DNA of 64,000 nucleotides from Gnetum montanum (GCA_015680685.1 MNCI01029099.1:91743-155742), one strand, 5' to 3'; positions 11,720-24,105 are shown, counted from the first letter of the stretch. Program-made: numbers and translations. Notes: a model not told the origin generated them from the letters alone.

Positions 11720-12470
11720 TACTCATGGCTAAGTGTTGGCCTAGATGTTTGCCTCCATTCCTATTATGGAGGACATCCTTTCAGATGAGGCATCCATCCA
11801 TGCAAAGATGTTGCACCCTACACCATAGAAATTAGGTTCAACATCCCTAGTGTTTTGTGATGATGCAGTTAAGATGAACCCCACATGAGGAGAAGTCACT
11901 GCAGCTCCATTGTCCATTAGTATACGTGTTGGGTAGTGCACCATCTGTAAAGTGCATGTCAATGATGGTGCAATAACAAATGTAGTCCTGTACTTCGTCA
12001 TTGACAAGTTAGGCATGGTAGAAACAATCATGCTAGCCAAAACTGCGTGTCTAAAATCCTTCAATGGATAATCCATCATCATCAAGGGTACAATCAACTT
12101 AGCTTTCATGGTAGAAGAGTAATTCTACACCAGTGTAGATTTCACTATCATAGAGGAGATTCCAGGCTTCAACCTGATTCTGGGTAGGCCTTGGCTAGCC
12201 TAACTATGAGCCATCTCCTCTCCCATCCATCAAGAAGTTCACCTTCCATATGAAGGTGGCCAAGTTATCATCCATGGTGATAACACCTCTTCTCTGGCTA
12301 TCCACAACATAGACATGGCACAAGTGTTGGAGGTGGAGTTTCATGGTGGTGCACCTATAGCAACCAATGCAATACCTAAGGCTAACACATCCAAATGAGT
12401 AATTGAAGCCAACAACCTCCTAGAGGATCCTAAGCCTTGCACACCTCCGAATCCACACTTGGTTAGGAAG
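11720..12470 (+). pseudogene. Tat-type aspartic protease of element A, broken
   Basis: Plus-strand frame with LVFCDDAVKMNPT, GEVTAAPLSISIRVG, CTICKVHVNDGA, VVLYFVIDKLGM, FTIIEEIPGFNLILGRPWL and then a PYEGGQVIIHGDNTS segment. It corresponds residue by residue to the protease segment of element C (VHIDDG). The active-site DDG or DTG reads NDG, so the catalytic Asp is lost. Stops interrupt it at several points. No RT follows: coding signal ends by about 12480. Confidence 0.8.
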
Positions 12471-12479
12471 TAACTATGT

Positions 12480-12994
12480 GACCAAGACTTTCCCTTTGCC
12501 AAAAATGCATGAAGTGTGTGCTTACCCCTTGCCTTCATGGGCCATGCATTTTTGGTTTTTTCTTGCATTGCATTTTTTCATGTATTTACATTTCACCTAC
12601 TTACCTAGTTTACACACTACTTCACTTTTTTTACGCATTTCTACTTTGTTTATGCATCCATCCACTTAGCTTATGCTTTGCATTTAAAAAACATAAAAAA
12701 TACATAAAAATCATAAAACTAAAACTACAAAAAAAAAAAACAAAAACACATGACCCAAAAAGGCCTTATACTATTGCTACGGCTTGGAATGACCTAAAAC
12801 TATTACTTTTTGCATTGCTTTCTTTTCATTTGTTCATTTTAACTCTATTTACAATAGGTGTTGCTTGATGTTTTTTTTTCTAGTTAGTTTTTTGCAAGAT
12901 CTTGTAGACACATAGCATGACTATACATGTAACATTGCACCTCATACAAGCAAGGTAAGAACTTATCCATCATGATGCAAAAAATTGGCATAGA
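12480..12994. other. 3' untranslated region of element A, first part
   Basis: Low-complexity T- and A-rich sequence with (CAT)AAAAAT runs near 12690-12750. The 119-residue plus-strand open frame at 12509 is rich in Phe and Lys from these runs and shows no domain. I see no gene. Confidence 0.5.
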
Positions 12995-13230
12995 TAATCT
13001 GCTATGACTATAAATTGGTGTAGCATTCCACTATAACTATAAATTGACTATAAATAGGCATAGATTGTCATTGGGTCATGACGTTAAACTAGCATAACAT
13101 CCACCATGTGCTACGACATTAAACTAGCACCTAGTAGTTTGCTAGGACTATAAACTAGCACATCATGGTCTATCAAGACTTTAAACTAGATTCATGGTCT
13201 ACTAGGACTTTCAACTAGCATGTTGTTGAT
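12995..13230 (+). repeat. Short-motif array, 3' region of element A
   Basis: At least five diverged units with the core GAC(nn)TAAACTAGCA, for example GACGTTAAACTAGCA, GACATTAAACTAGCA, GACTATAAACTAGCA and GACTTTAAACTAG, spaced about 28-35 bases. Linkers resemble TCATGGTCTACTAG. It sits downstream of the protease and about 1.2 kb before the polypurine tract, the same place as in elements B, C, D and E. Confidence 0.85.
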
Positions 13231-14430
13231 CTGTTGGAGCACCTGCCATTGGTGAAACTCTTGAGGCACTCGCAGCATCATTGCCTCCCACCATTCTGCT
13301 AATCTTTTGGAGCACCTGCCATCAGTGCAACCTTCAGAGGACTCACAACATCATCACCTTGGCACTTTTATTGGCTTTCTGAGCACTTGCAACTAGTGCA
13401 ACATTTGATGCATTTGTAGCATCTTCACATCCAGCACTTGTAGCATCTTCACATCTAGCATTTGTACTTGCATTTTACATTTTGTGATTTTTTATCTTCT
13501 CAGAGTTGTGTTTATAGGATGAGGCCTTAGAGGTAGTCATGCAAAGATGCATCTCATCTCAATAGCAAGTCACCACATTACTCTAATGTGCATGATTAGA
13601 CTAGTTAAGCCACTTAAGAGTGCATATCCCCCTCACACTATTATAGCCTACCCACATCCACTCCATTCCAATATCCTCTCATCCCCTACATACTCACGAT
13701 AGCACATCCCTTTGATGCATATGCACTGTGACACATATGCCATTCTCTTCATGTCAACCGTAGAACCCATGGTGGATGTAATGCAACTCATCCCATGGAG
13801 AGCCTTTGTTGGCTGGTCAAAGCCCAAGTGGATGGAATGTAACTCATCTCTGGGAGGAAGCACCTATCTTATAGATGTGATGCAGTCACGTCTAAACAAA
13901 TCCCATTTACTCGATGGCCAACTTGCAACTAGCATTTAGTAGAAAGCTAAACTTAATTGAGGTTCGCCTTGTAGCCAAGAAAAAAAACAAAAAAAAAGAA
14001 AAAAAAACTCAAATAAGTAAAATACAAAAAATAAAAAAAAGAAAAAAAAAGGAAAAAAGCACATTCCCAAGAAAATTGATAACATTGTAGTTTTGGAATT
14101 GGCCCAGCCTTGGATCAACTTTGACTCTTTCACGAGCACTCTAACGAGAGGTTAACATTTTAGGGGCAAGCCACTTCATGCCATGGTCAATGCTAGCCAT
14201 GCTGACTTCACATGTTGCATCATAATACATTGTTTGCATTTCATTTCCATTGTTTACATTTCATCTTCCTAGCATTGCCTATGCTCTTTGCCCTAAACAT
14301 ACCCTTACCCACAGCACTCTTGAACATGTTGGAATGACACTTGATCTAGTACTGATGAGTGATGTTGGTGCTGTGTCTGCTGTGGTGTGTTGAAATTATT
14401 TGTTGACATCTCTTGGGCCACTCTAGACAT
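13231..14430. other. 3' untranslated region of element A, second part
   Basis: No coding domain. It contains repeated GGAGCACCTGCCAT(T/C) phrases around 13236-13400 and an A-rich run at 13978-14060. It ends in the CAACAAAGAGGGG polypurine tract. Confidence 0.5.
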
Positions 14431-14447
14431 CAACAAAGAGGGGCCAA
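14431..14447 (+). promoter_or_regulatory. Polypurine tract of element A
   Basis: CAACAAAGAGGGGCCAA lies immediately before the 3' LTR start TGAAACACC. The same tract precedes the 3' LTRs of elements B, C, D and E, identifying it as the plus-strand primer site. Confidence 0.85.
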
Positions 14448-15346
14448 TGAAACACCACCAATTTCGAGCTTTAGCATTGTAACTGCAAATTTATCAAAGT
14501 GTTGGGTTATGCTTTAGAGTGTAGAGAGTGCAGCATTGTAGAGAAGCCTTTGATAGCCTCCAAAAGCCTCTAGAGATCAGCATCAACATTCACCTTGGCT
14601 CCAGCACTCCTCCAATAGTTGGCATTCCCTAACTATTGGCATTCCTTGATGGTTGACATTCCTTAACTATTGGCATTCCTCGACGATTGACATTTCTTGA
14701 CTATTGGCATTCCTAAGTGGTTGGCATTCCTTCAATGTGAGAATTTTTAAGAACTTGGCATTTGGCATTTTGGCATCTTGGCACTTAGCTCCATGGGTGA
14801 ATGAGACTTAGAGCACACCACACCAGTAAAGAGGCAGAGTTGCACATCATGGCCCACTGTAGCCTTGTTGTAGCCCTGTAGAACATTGCATGGTACACTA
14901 TGGAAGCCAACCCAATAGACACGATTCATCACGGCGAACACCAGACTTCACGAATCGACATGACTGAGACTATGAGTATGCTTCCATTGCACCTATTGTA
15001 CACTATGTACCATCTAAGGCCTTTTTAAAGTTAACTATGCTGCCATTTGGGGTATTGTTCCATTTCTCTCTCCCATTTCTAGTATTTTCTTACATCTTTC
15101 TACACTTTTTCACACATCATCATGCTATACTACATGTTCTTTGTATTTGCATTTTTGCTAACCATGCCACCTCTTGGTTGTACTCATTGCCCCAATTACA
15201 ATTGGCAAAGTCACTATTCAATTGACAAGACTGTTTAGGGCACTCCACCTTTGTTTCCAGCAAGGCCCTCATGCCAAGCTGGGGTTAAGGCTGTGCATTC
15301 ATTGATCCCTTGGTGATTCTAGCCATGAATGTTTTTGATTGTTACA
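14448..15346 (+). repeat. 3' LTR of element A
   Basis: 899-bp LTR from TGAAACACCACC to GATTGTTACA, followed by the TAATC target duplication. It contains a run of ATTGGCATTCCT-type repeats at about 14615-14740 (TTGGCATTCC repeated at least seven times), a subfamily-specific U3 repeat. Confidence 0.85.
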
Positions 15347-15351
15347 TAATC

Positions 15352-16030
15352 CATTTTCTTAAGTTTTGGACATTACCATAAAAGGGGAGATTGTGGACCT
15401 TTCAATATGCCAAAATGTTAAGAAAAATGAAAGACAAGGTTGTTTGTGTATATGTGATTGTTGTGTATACAAGATACAAAAACTTGGATCAAGACAAGAA
15501 GGTTTGTGGAAGTGCAAGGTTATCAACAAGGAATGAAGAATTCATCATGCAAAGGAAGGTGAAGAAAGAAATCTCTAAGAAATAGTAGAAATCTTGGTAA
15601 AATTAAAGGATTCATAGGTAAAGACATCTTTGCAAAATAGCAAACATCTTTCATTAGGAAGATACGTCTTTCCATGGACAAAGACATCTTGATAGAATGT
15701 AGGTGAGTTTTAGAAAGATGTCTTTCACTAGAAAAATATGTATTTTCATAATGGAGAAAAATATAGAAAGACATCTCAAGTATGAAGAAGATGTCTTCCA
15801 TGATTGTTAGCTAGCCATTACACGAGTTCCAAGATGTATTTGGAAACATGATAACTATAAGAAGATATCATTTTCATTGGAAAAAGTACAAGCCTTTGTA
15901 CTATCATTTTGTAAATAATTATTGTAATTATTGTTGCTCCTCATTGTATTATCTTTTGTCCATTCTAAAGTATGTTGTACCTCAAAGTACCATAGGGTAA
16001 CTATAAGATGAATCAACCTAAGTCTCTTGC
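15352..16030 (+). repeat. Copia-like polypurine tract and LTR fragment
   Basis: A polypurine tract (AAAAGGGGAGA, about 15379-15389) is followed by TTGTGGACCTTTCAATATG, the look of a Copia LTR start. The fragment carries many copies of AGACATCT or its reverse complement AGATGTCT between 15620 and 15800. Element B's LTR begins at 16031, so this LTR seems interrupted there. Confidence 0.5.
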
Positions 16031-17434
16031 TAAAACACCACCAAGAAAATGCATGTTGTAGCCTTTTTGGCATTGTAACTTTTACCCCATAAAACTCAAG
16101 GCTAAAGTTTCATTGTAAAATGTGAAGACTATAATCCACAAGGTGCAATTTTGCAAACCTTATCTTTTGGGGCTAAAAAATGCCTCATAAGTGGTCATAG
16201 CCTCAGCTCCCAAGTGAAAATAGTCATATTATATCCATGTTTGCACTTCAAAATTACCTTTTAGATTGCCAAAATTGGCATTTTCATAAGTTTTGTAGGT
16301 GGTATGACCTTTGCTATGCTAGAATCATCTATGCTCAGTGTTGGGGGGTTTAACTCCTAAAGCCTTACTATGGCTCTTAGAGTTTAGCATGCTTAGTATT
16401 GGTCTAGCAACCCCAACATTGCTCTATAGCTCCAATGTGGTACCAACAACCTCAACATGGCTCTTACAGCTCCAGCATGGGTGTCATACCCTCAAAGTGA
16501 TTTTTCCAAGCCCATCATTTCTTTTGGGAGGCCAGGATGGGTGGAAGAAGCCAATGTGGGTATAATTCCTATTAACTATTTTTGGTAATTGAAATGGTTT
16601 TGGTAACTTGGTGTATTGAAACATAGAATAGATAGAAACCATGCTAGATTTGGACACCTACCACACCTACACATGACATCAATCTATTAGTAATTAAGGA
16701 AAATTTTTTAGTGAGAATTATGGCCATGAAAACCTATAAAAACCAAGCTTCAACACCATGAAAAGGTTCCAATTCTTTGACATTCAAGAGCTTTGAAAAC
16801 TTAGCACAAATACAAATCTTTTGAAGCACTTTTTACTGTCAGACCCATATCCATTGTGACCATTGTTACACCCTTGAGATTATGTGAGCTCTGGTAGCAA
16901 CAATGAACAACTTGGGCATCAAGACTCCTAGCGTGGCTCTCCTTTGTGGTCCAAAACCCCCACACATCTTACCCACCTGAACCACCAATGCTACAGATAT
17001 GGTGAAGGAATCAACAAAGTGTTTTTGTTTTAGAAGTTGTGGAGCATTTGGATCATGGATCTAACTATGTCATCCAAGACTACCAACTTCAATACTCCAA
17101 ACCTCATTGAATTACACCTTTGTACCCTAGGCACCATTTGTACACACTCTGAACTCTATTTATTTTCAATATTTGTTAAAATAAAGTTTACAATTTTGCA
17201 TGTTATGAAAATCAACATTATTTCATATTATTTTGTGCATTTATTTTTCTTATATTTTCATTACATTTTTATTTTATTATTCCTATTTACATTTTCTAAG
17301 TCCTTGGGTGATTAGCAAGACCATCTAGGGCACCTTGGAGCCTTTCTTTTCCATAGGCTCTTGGGATCTAGGATTAAAGCTATTCCACTTGGGATCTTTC
17401 AATTTTCCAATGACCAAATTTGTCTGGCACTACA
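16031..17434 (+). repeat. 5' LTR of element B
   Basis: Starts TAAAACACCACC (TG changed to TA) and ends GGCACTACA just before a primer-binding-site-like sequence. The first roughly 190 bases match the 3' copy at 25041 (shared phrase GGGCTAAAAAATGCCTCATAAGTGGTC, with small changes). It contains short repeats of the CCAACATGGCTCT kind at 16330-16560 and a TATA box at 16735-16742. Confidence 0.7.
16735..16742 (+). promoter_or_regulatory. LTR TATA box of element B
   Basis: TATAAAAA in the 5' LTR, about 700 bases before its end. It fits the U3/R border of the LTR. Inference from sequence. Confidence 0.5.
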
Positions 17435-17440
17435 ATTTTT

Positions 17441-17457
17441 TGGTGCTAGAAGGAAGG
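17441..17457 (+). promoter_or_regulatory. Primer binding site of element B
   Basis: TGGTGCTAGAAGGAAGG, six bases after the 5' LTR end. It matches the equivalent sequences in elements A and C. The tRNA was not identified. Confidence 0.6.
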
Positions 17458-18120
17458 CCTTTGCCCAATTTCTACTTCCAATCTTGTTGGCCACTATGGC
17501 AATGCTGGTTGTAACTCTAAAAACCTTGAATTGACATTAAAACATTTTAAAATTTTCACAACTTTATTTTTTGCTACCATAAAAAATGAATGTTTCCATC
17601 CATTCCCCTACCACCAAAACCCAGCATGAAGGTTGGTGGCCATTTAGGTTTTGGATAAATTTTCATAGAAGTTGCTAGATATTTTAAGGCTAGTGTTGAT
17701 ATCTTGTAAAACCTTCCCCTCCTCTATTGCAAATATTTTCTATCAAGGCCAATGTTGGTGTACCACTAAGATCACCAAAACCTTTAAAAAAATTTTTTTT
17801 TACCTTAATTTTTAGCAAGATTCATTAGAACTATTGTTGGAACTGGAAAAATTGATTGCTGGAAAATTAATAGATTTGGAGTAGTAGCCTCAACCCAAAA
17901 TCCCCAAGGACTTAAAAAAATTAGATTCCATGTGCTTTGGATGGTTTGGTAGATCACCTAGGGACTTATGAAATGAAAAATGGAGATTTGAGAAAATATA
18001 ATGTAAAAATTATAGATCTGTAAAATGGAAAGCAAATGCATATTGCACATAAAAATGAAACTTTAAAACTTTATTAAAATAATAAAGAATGAGTTTTAGA
18101 AATGTGTACAAGAAAAGCCC
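17458..18120. other. Leader region of element B
   Basis: AT-rich sequence with poly-T/A runs and no domain. It lies between the primer site and an oppositely oriented gag block. I see no gene. Confidence 0.45.
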
Positions 18121-18129
18121 GTGAGAGAG

Positions 18130-19830
18130 TAAAGGACGGTTCATTGAGGTAGGAGTTCAAAGCCCATTGAAGCCGATGTGATCTCTAGCTATGTCACAAA
18201 GGCAATTGTGCCTCTTACAAGTCTCTTTAAACAGTTGCTTGTATTTTATATGGTCATCTTTGAGCAACTATTCTAGAATCATATAGGGCTTCATAGGCAA
18301 CCTCATGTACCTAGACCTATCCTTATGTCCAAAGTTTGGTCTTTTTTGATTTGGAGCATAGGAAGTGAATGGTTGGGATGATTTGGAAGATATGTTACAT
18401 GATGATTATCCCTATATTTCTCCTTGTTTTGAGTCTTTGGTTATTGCTATCATAGTTGTATGTTCTTGCTTGGTTTTATCCCTATCCCTCCTTGCATGTT
18501 GGTTTTTAAAAGCCACATAGGCTAGGTCATTGCTTGCCTCATTTACCTTCTCAATGTTCTTAGTTTGAAAGAAGGTTGGCTTAGTGACCAGGGCTCCAGA
18601 TAGTAAAGCTTTGACTTGATAAAACCATTTATTGCTCCCTTGGAGATGGCTATGAGGTGAGCTTCAATAATAGGCTCTAGAATCTAGTTAAGTGTTGAGT
18701 TCCACCTTCGAATGGACCTTTTGACTCATCCAAGTGGTCCTTGCCTCACCTTCAGTAATTGGTCCAATGTGGCATCTAGCTTCAAGTTGTATCTGAAGTA
18801 GTTGATAAATTGGTTAATCAAGTCTTCAAGGAAAGAGATGATACCTCTAGGAAAGGTTTAGTACCAATCTAGAGCCTTACCCTTGAGAGATATGGGGAAA
18901 ATTCTCAATATTGTATGTGGACAAACTTGTAAAAAGAGGCACTCATAATTGAAGGTAACTAGATATGCGTTGGGATTCCCTTCACCATTCTATTTGATGA
19001 ATTTTGCAATAGGCAAGCCTACAAGCAAGGTTATTTGAGCACCATACAACTTATAGGATCATCTTAGTAGAAGTCTAGAACCTTGATTGTTTGAGTTATA
19101 CTAGCCTTGAATTTTCATAGCTCTTCAGTAAGGTCTTGGATCATTTAAAAGGCTTGATCCAAGTCATGGGGCATTCCCATGGGTAATAATTCTTGTGTCA
19201 AGGCTTGAGGAGGGAGTTGAGAGGCTTGTTACCTCATGATATGGTATTGAAGGAAGAGGCTATGTTATGGTGGTCATAGGTAGGTTAAAAAAAGAAAAGG
19301 ATGTTTGTGTGAAAACTTGAGGCACAAAGGTAACAAAAGGAGTATGAGAGGCTTTTGTTGCTTGGGGTCCTAATTAGGGCCCTAATGGTATGACAACGGA
19401 AGATGGTGAGGTAGACATCACTAAGGTTAGATGAATGAATTGTGGTTGTGTGGAAAATGACATTGATAAGAATAAGAAGCTGGATTGGAACATAGGTTAT
19501 GTCTTGTATGTGGTGATGATGGATGTGGACTCGAAGATGGTAGGATGGATAGTAGGAGAGTTAGGCCAAGGAACTTTTCCCATGGATGAGATAAGAAACG
19601 TATAGCTAGCTATAGTTGTCTGGGAAGTTGAAGATTGGAAAAGACTTTCAATGAAGGTGTTCAACTCTTATTTAGCCTCAAAATCATCTTCCTCTTCTTG
19701 ATAATCCTCGAAACTAATTCCCTCACTAAACTCATGAACCTCTATGAGTTGTATAAGCATTTATGCATGAAACTCTGTGAGGGTGATTTGGTCATAAGAA
19801 GATGGAATGTATTCTTTCCCCATTCTAGCA
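18130..19830 (-). pseudogene. Tat-type gag in inverted orientation within element B
   Basis: The minus strand carries a Tat gag: IFPISLKGKALDWY, YNLKLDATLDQLLKVRQGPL, RRWNSTLN, EPIIEAHLIAISKGAINGFI and KSKLYYLEPWSLSQP in one frame at about 18540-18890. This is nearly parallel to the gag of elements A and C. A later piece near 18180-18340 has MKPYMILE and LLKDDHIKYKQLF. Stops are frequent, mostly TAG. The pol block of this region reads on the plus strand, so this gag is inverted relative to it. Either a minus-strand element fragment is inserted here or the segment was inverted. Confidence 0.75.
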
Positions 19831-20099
19831 TATGATTTGAAATTAATGCTTAGTGTCAAATTTGGAGTGCGGTATCAAGAGACCACCTTGTATCATGGAA
19901 CAAAGGAAGTTGTACATATCCTCAGTAATGCCTATGAAATCTAGCTTTTTGTCTCTTTACCTAAGTAATTACCTTTATTCTATGAACGCAGATTCTTTCA
20001 AGTCATAAACATGAACTACATCTTAGCTAGCTATCATATTTGTCAAGTTAAGGGGTAGGATAGTTGGTCAATTGAAACACATTGTCAAAAGATGTTTTT

Positions 20100-20934
20100 A
20101 TGACTCTTTACTATTTTTAGTAAAACTTTCAACAAGTTGGGTTTCCCAAAAATGTAGTTTGCTATAAATGGAAATAAAGGGGGGAAGGGGGGGGGGGGTA
20201 GTAAGGAGGTAAGGTGCCAATAATTATCTTACCCACTTACACTATGTTGGGGTTCCCCCCTCTTGGCCAAAACAATGTTATTTTTGAAAATAAGTGGATT
20301 TTGCTAAAACATTTTATAGCAAGGGGGTTTGGATGGTCTAGGGATATGATACCCTTGCTGAGCGGGGAATGACACACACCCATGCTAAGGTTGGAATGAC
20401 ACACATCCATGCTGAGGAGGGTCTAACACCCATGTTGAAGAGGGGTATTAGACACACCCATGCCAAGGCCTTAAAATTTCTAGCAACTGCTATTAATTTT
20501 CCTGCCAAAACCCAAAAACCCACACTAGGGGCATGACATCCACATTGGGGGTATCACATCCATGTTGGAGAGTGTAACATCCATGCTAAATGTGGAGAGG
20601 GAGGAATAAGTGGTATAAGATTAAAAATCTTACACCCTCCTACACAGGGTTGGGGAATTATCCTTTGGTAGGTTTTATAGTTTTTTTGTAAAAAAGTTAA
20701 AGTGAAAATCTTGTTTGTTTGAAAAGGCTTTATTTTCATTTTGGTAAGGTGTCAATGTTCACCTTGCAATGAAATTTTTCATAATTAAGAATGTTAAGGT
20801 TGTGGTTGAAACACCAATGCTGACCTTGATGGGAAATTTTCAGCAACTACCTTGAATATTCTGCCAAAACCCAAACACCCATGCTAGGGGGTATGATACC
20901 CATGTTGGCTTTAGAATGTTAAGGTTTTTTTAAT
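20100..20934. repeat. LTR-like block with CATGCT short repeats
   Basis: Non-coding. It contains a G run near 20180-20198 and many short phrases of the ATGACACACACCCATGCTGAGG type between 20345 and 20600, again near 20880. The phrase AGCAACTGCTATTAATTTTC is repeated in diverged form at about 20836. At 20800 the sequence TTGAAACACCAATGCTGACC resembles an LTR start. It probably represents LTR remnants joined to the pol block. Confidence 0.4.
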
Positions 20935-21950
20935 AGGCTCAAGACATCACCAAGTTCCTACAAGACAACATTAAGATCTTTGCCTAGTCATATGAGGATA
21001 TACCATGCCTAGATCCATATTTTGTGTAGCACAACATCATACTAGGGCATAGTGTTAGACCGCTTAAGTAAAAAGTGTGCAAGATTAGACTTGATTTAGC
21101 CTTGGTAGTTTGTGATGAGATCTCAAAGCTCTACCAAGCTAGTTTCGTTAAGTTTGTTGACTACACAAAATGGATGTCCAACATAGTGGTAGTCCCTAAG
21201 AAAAATAGGAGTACCCATATTTGCATTGATTTTTTTTGACCTAAATAAAGAAACTATTAAGGATGACTTGCCTTTTCCTAGTATTAATAAACTTATTGAT
21301 ACTATGGCCAAACATGCCTTATTGTCCTTTTATGGACAGGTTCTCAAGATATAACCAAATTAGGATCAACCCAAAGAACCAACTTAGCACAACCTTTATG
21401 ACCCCTTAGGGTACTTTTTGCTATACCATGATGTCCTTTGGCCTTAAGAACACAGGAGCAACCTACCAAAGATTCATAACCTATATCTTCAGTGATTACA
21501 TGCTAGGTTTGCTTAACAATTAAGTAGACGATATAGCCAGTAAGTCCAAAGTGGCCAAGAAGCATGCTAATGACCTAGATCTTGTGCTCCAATGATACCT
21601 CAAGTATGAGCCTAGGCTCAATCCTAAGAAATGTGTTTTTGATTTTAATATCAGTAAGATTCTTGGGTTTGTAGTGTCTAATGTAAGGATATGGGGATCA
21701 CATGATAATGTAAGGTCATATCCAAATTAGAAATACCTACCAACCTTAAGGAGATATGGGGATCACATGATAAATTACAATTTATTTGTAGGTTCAAATT
21801 TATGCTTATAAATAAGTTACAACCCATGCAACGCTTGCTAAGAAAGGAGTTCAATATGAGTGGACAACTTAATGTCAAGAGGCCATTGAAAACCTTAAGC
21901 AAAAGTTGAGGGTAAACCTTTTTATATCTACCTTTCCATCTCTAATACAT
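20935..21950 (+). pseudogene. Tat-type reverse transcriptase of element B, heavily broken
   Basis: The plus strand carries RT similar to element D: CDEISKLYQASFVKFVDYTK, then DLNKETIKDDLPFPSINKLI, DTMAKHALLSF, FSRYNQIRINPKNQLSTTFM, MMSFGLKNTGATYQRFITYI, VDDIASKSKVAKKHANDLDL and LNPKKCVFDFNISKILGFVV. The frame is broken by a T-run frameshift near 21235 and by many stops. The residue before VDD is a stop codon. A short duplicated GATATGGGGATCACATGATAA phrase at about 21688 and 21752 marks a local rearrangement. Confidence 0.85.
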
Positions 21951-22262
21951 CTATTTCCTCTCCACTCTATTAGAAACACAATGATGGAGCAAAGATGCCA
22001 ATGTACTATCTTAGCCATGCATTAGTTGCCCATGAGACCCAATACACTGAAGTGCAGAAGTATTTTCTAGCACTATTCTTCTCATTAAAGAAGTGGAGAC
22101 ACTACATCTTTAGAAGCCAACTCAACATCATTTTCAAAGACAAAGTGCTCAAGACCATAACAACTAACATCTACAAAAGTAGCCATATAGCCCAGTGGAA
22201 AGCCATAACCATAGAGATTGACCTTCATTACATCTCTTAATCCTCAACAAAAGGTCAAGCTA
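21951..22262 (+). pseudogene. Ty3-type RNase H remnant of element B
   Basis: MPMYYLSHALVAHETQYTEV, ALFFSLKKWRHYIFRSQLNI and IAQWKAITIEIDLHYIS are read in one open frame at 21995-22240. They match the RNase H that follows RT in Tat elements and the corresponding part of element D. An upstream piece is lost. Confidence 0.8.
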
Positions 22263-22870
22263 TAGTAATACAACTTACGGTTTTGCCTGTTAATGACCAA
22301 GTAGCCATAGATCTTGAGTTCCTTGATGAGCATATTAACATTGGTACTCAAGTAACCAAGGGTTATAGGGTGGTCATGAACTTTGAAGAAGCTTCAATTG
22401 CCCATGGAGCTTGTACCACTACCATTATAACATTCCCATCTAGTGAAATCCAACACTTCACTTGTCATTTTGAGTTCCCATGTATAAACAACATAGTGAA
22501 GTCTAAGGGTTTGACTAATTGAATGATGATAACTCATGACCACGGAATTAGATGCTTAATGATCAAAGGTGATTCACAACTTGTGGTTAACCAAGTGATC
22601 GATGTCTATGCATATAAAGTCAAACACTTACAACCATACTATGACTTAAGGAAGTAGTTATTACAATAATTCATAGATGTTGATATCCAACACATACCTC
22701 GAAACGAGAACATCATAGATGATGTAATTGCAATGTTACCCCTTAATTTGATACAAGATATGTTTAGTAAGTTGCCCACCTTAACCATGGATTGTGCTAC
22801 TCCTATCACACAGAACACTAAGGATTCCTTTGTGATCATTGTTCATACCACTCCTCCCAAGGAATGATAC
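22263..22870 (+). pseudogene. Archaeal-type RNase H (aRNH) of element B, broken
   Basis: Second RNase H domain, a mark of the Tat lineage. Visible are VVMNFEEASIAHGACTTTII, FEFPCINNIVKSKGL, IKGDSQLVVNQVIDVYAYKV and IQHIPRNENIIDDVIAMLPL. The first catalytic Asp (DGA in the family) reads Glu-Glu, and the AEYE motif reads VKSK, so the site is dead. The Asp of GDS remains. Confidence 0.75.
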
Positions 22871-22969
22871 GATGATATCAAATTTTATCTTATGCATAGT
22901 GAATCCTCACAAGCCCTAACTACTACTCAAAAGGATATCATATGTAAGTGATCAAGGCAAATATGTCAT

Positions 22970-24105
22970 CATAGGTGATAACACATTATGTAGGTGATCC
23001 TATGATGGCATACTCCCAAAGTGCTTAGGTAAAATTGAAGTTAGAATAGTCATAAAGGACATTCACGAGGGTGTTTGTGGAGGGCATATAGGACCTAGAG
23101 CAATGGCTACTAAGATTAGGTGGTTAGGCTACTATTGGACCCATATGAAAATGACTACTTGTAGAAAGTTAAGCATTGTGACACATGCCAATGATATAGC
23201 AATGTTATACATGTACCACTAACTTAGTTGCATACCACTCAAATAACATAGTCATTTGAATGATGAGGGGTTGGATATCATTGGACCCATAACACCTAAG
23301 CCTTATTTAGGGCATATCTTCATCATCACTACAATTGAATACTTTACAAAGTGGGTTGAGGTGATTCTCCTAAGGAAGAATACATTTGAGTAGGTTTGCA
23401 AATTTATCATGGATAAAATTATAGCCCATTTTGGCATATCCATGACAAGAGTTATGACCAATGGATCATAATTTAGTCATCAAGAAACAAAAGATTTCTA
23501 TCATGACCTAGGCATTAAGCATTCTTTCTCGTTGCCTTGTTACCCTCTAGCTAATGGACAAGTGGAACTAAGCAACAAGGCCATCACCAACTTGTTCAAG
23601 AAGATGCTCAATAATAGTAAGTGCAAATGGCATGAGCAGCTTGTCCATGCACCATGGGCCTGTAGAAAAAACTATTGCACAGCAACCAGTGTAGCCCCTT
23701 ATAGCCTAGTTTATAGTTCTAAAGTTGTTTTACCTCTTGAATTACAAGTTTCATCTCTCTAAGTAGGCTTGTCTGACTTCATCAATGATAAGTAGAATAA
23801 GGAGTTATGGATAGTAGCCATGGACTCAGTGGAGGATCAGTGTATTCAAGCACCTACTTGCATTAAATATTATCAAGAGAGGTACAAGAAGCAACATCAC
23901 CATAACTTGACCATGTGTACAATCAAGAAGGGTAACCTAGTCCTCAAAGCCATCCATGAGCATGTGGACAAATTCTGAACCAATTGGAAAGGGTCCTTCC
24001 TTGTCACCAAAGCCTACAGTAATGGAGCATTTAGGATAGTTGATATGAATAGGAATAAGTTGGCCAATCCAGTCAATAATTCATATCTAAAGACATAATA
24101 CATGT
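22970..24105 (+). pseudogene. Tat-type integrase of element B, broken
   Basis: GHIGPRAMATKIRWLGYYWT starts the zinc-binding region. The core has LDIIGPITPKPYLGHIFIIT, EYFTKWVEVI, GIKHSFSLPCYPLANGQVEL and LFKKMLNNSKCKWHEQLVHA. The C-terminal GNLVLKAIHEHVDKF...FLVTKAYSNGAFRIVDM segment lies at about 23930-24050. The second catalytic Asp position of ITDNG reads Thr-Asn-Gly. Stops include TAA/TAG codons near 23215 and 23470. Confidence 0.85.

Larger units (their letters stand above)
8248..15346 (+). mobile_element. Element A: non-autonomous Tat-type LTR retrotransposon
   Basis: Complete LTR element on the plus strand. It is flanked by 5-bp direct repeats TAATC (8243-8247 and 15347-15351), which is the target-site duplication. 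LTRs start at 8248 and 14448 with the same TGAAACACCACCAATTT sequence. Between them are a primer-binding-site-like sequence, gag, an aspartic protease, a short-motif array and a polypurine tract. No reverse transcriptase or integrase domain is seen in its roughly 5.9 kb interior. It would have depended on an autonomous Tat element for mobility. Element C has the same gene content, so this is a recurring non-autonomous type. Confidence 0.85.

Noticed and set aside
12509-12868. 119-codon plus-strand open frame in element A
   Set aside because: Composed of poly-A/T-derived Phe, Lys and Leu runs; no domain.
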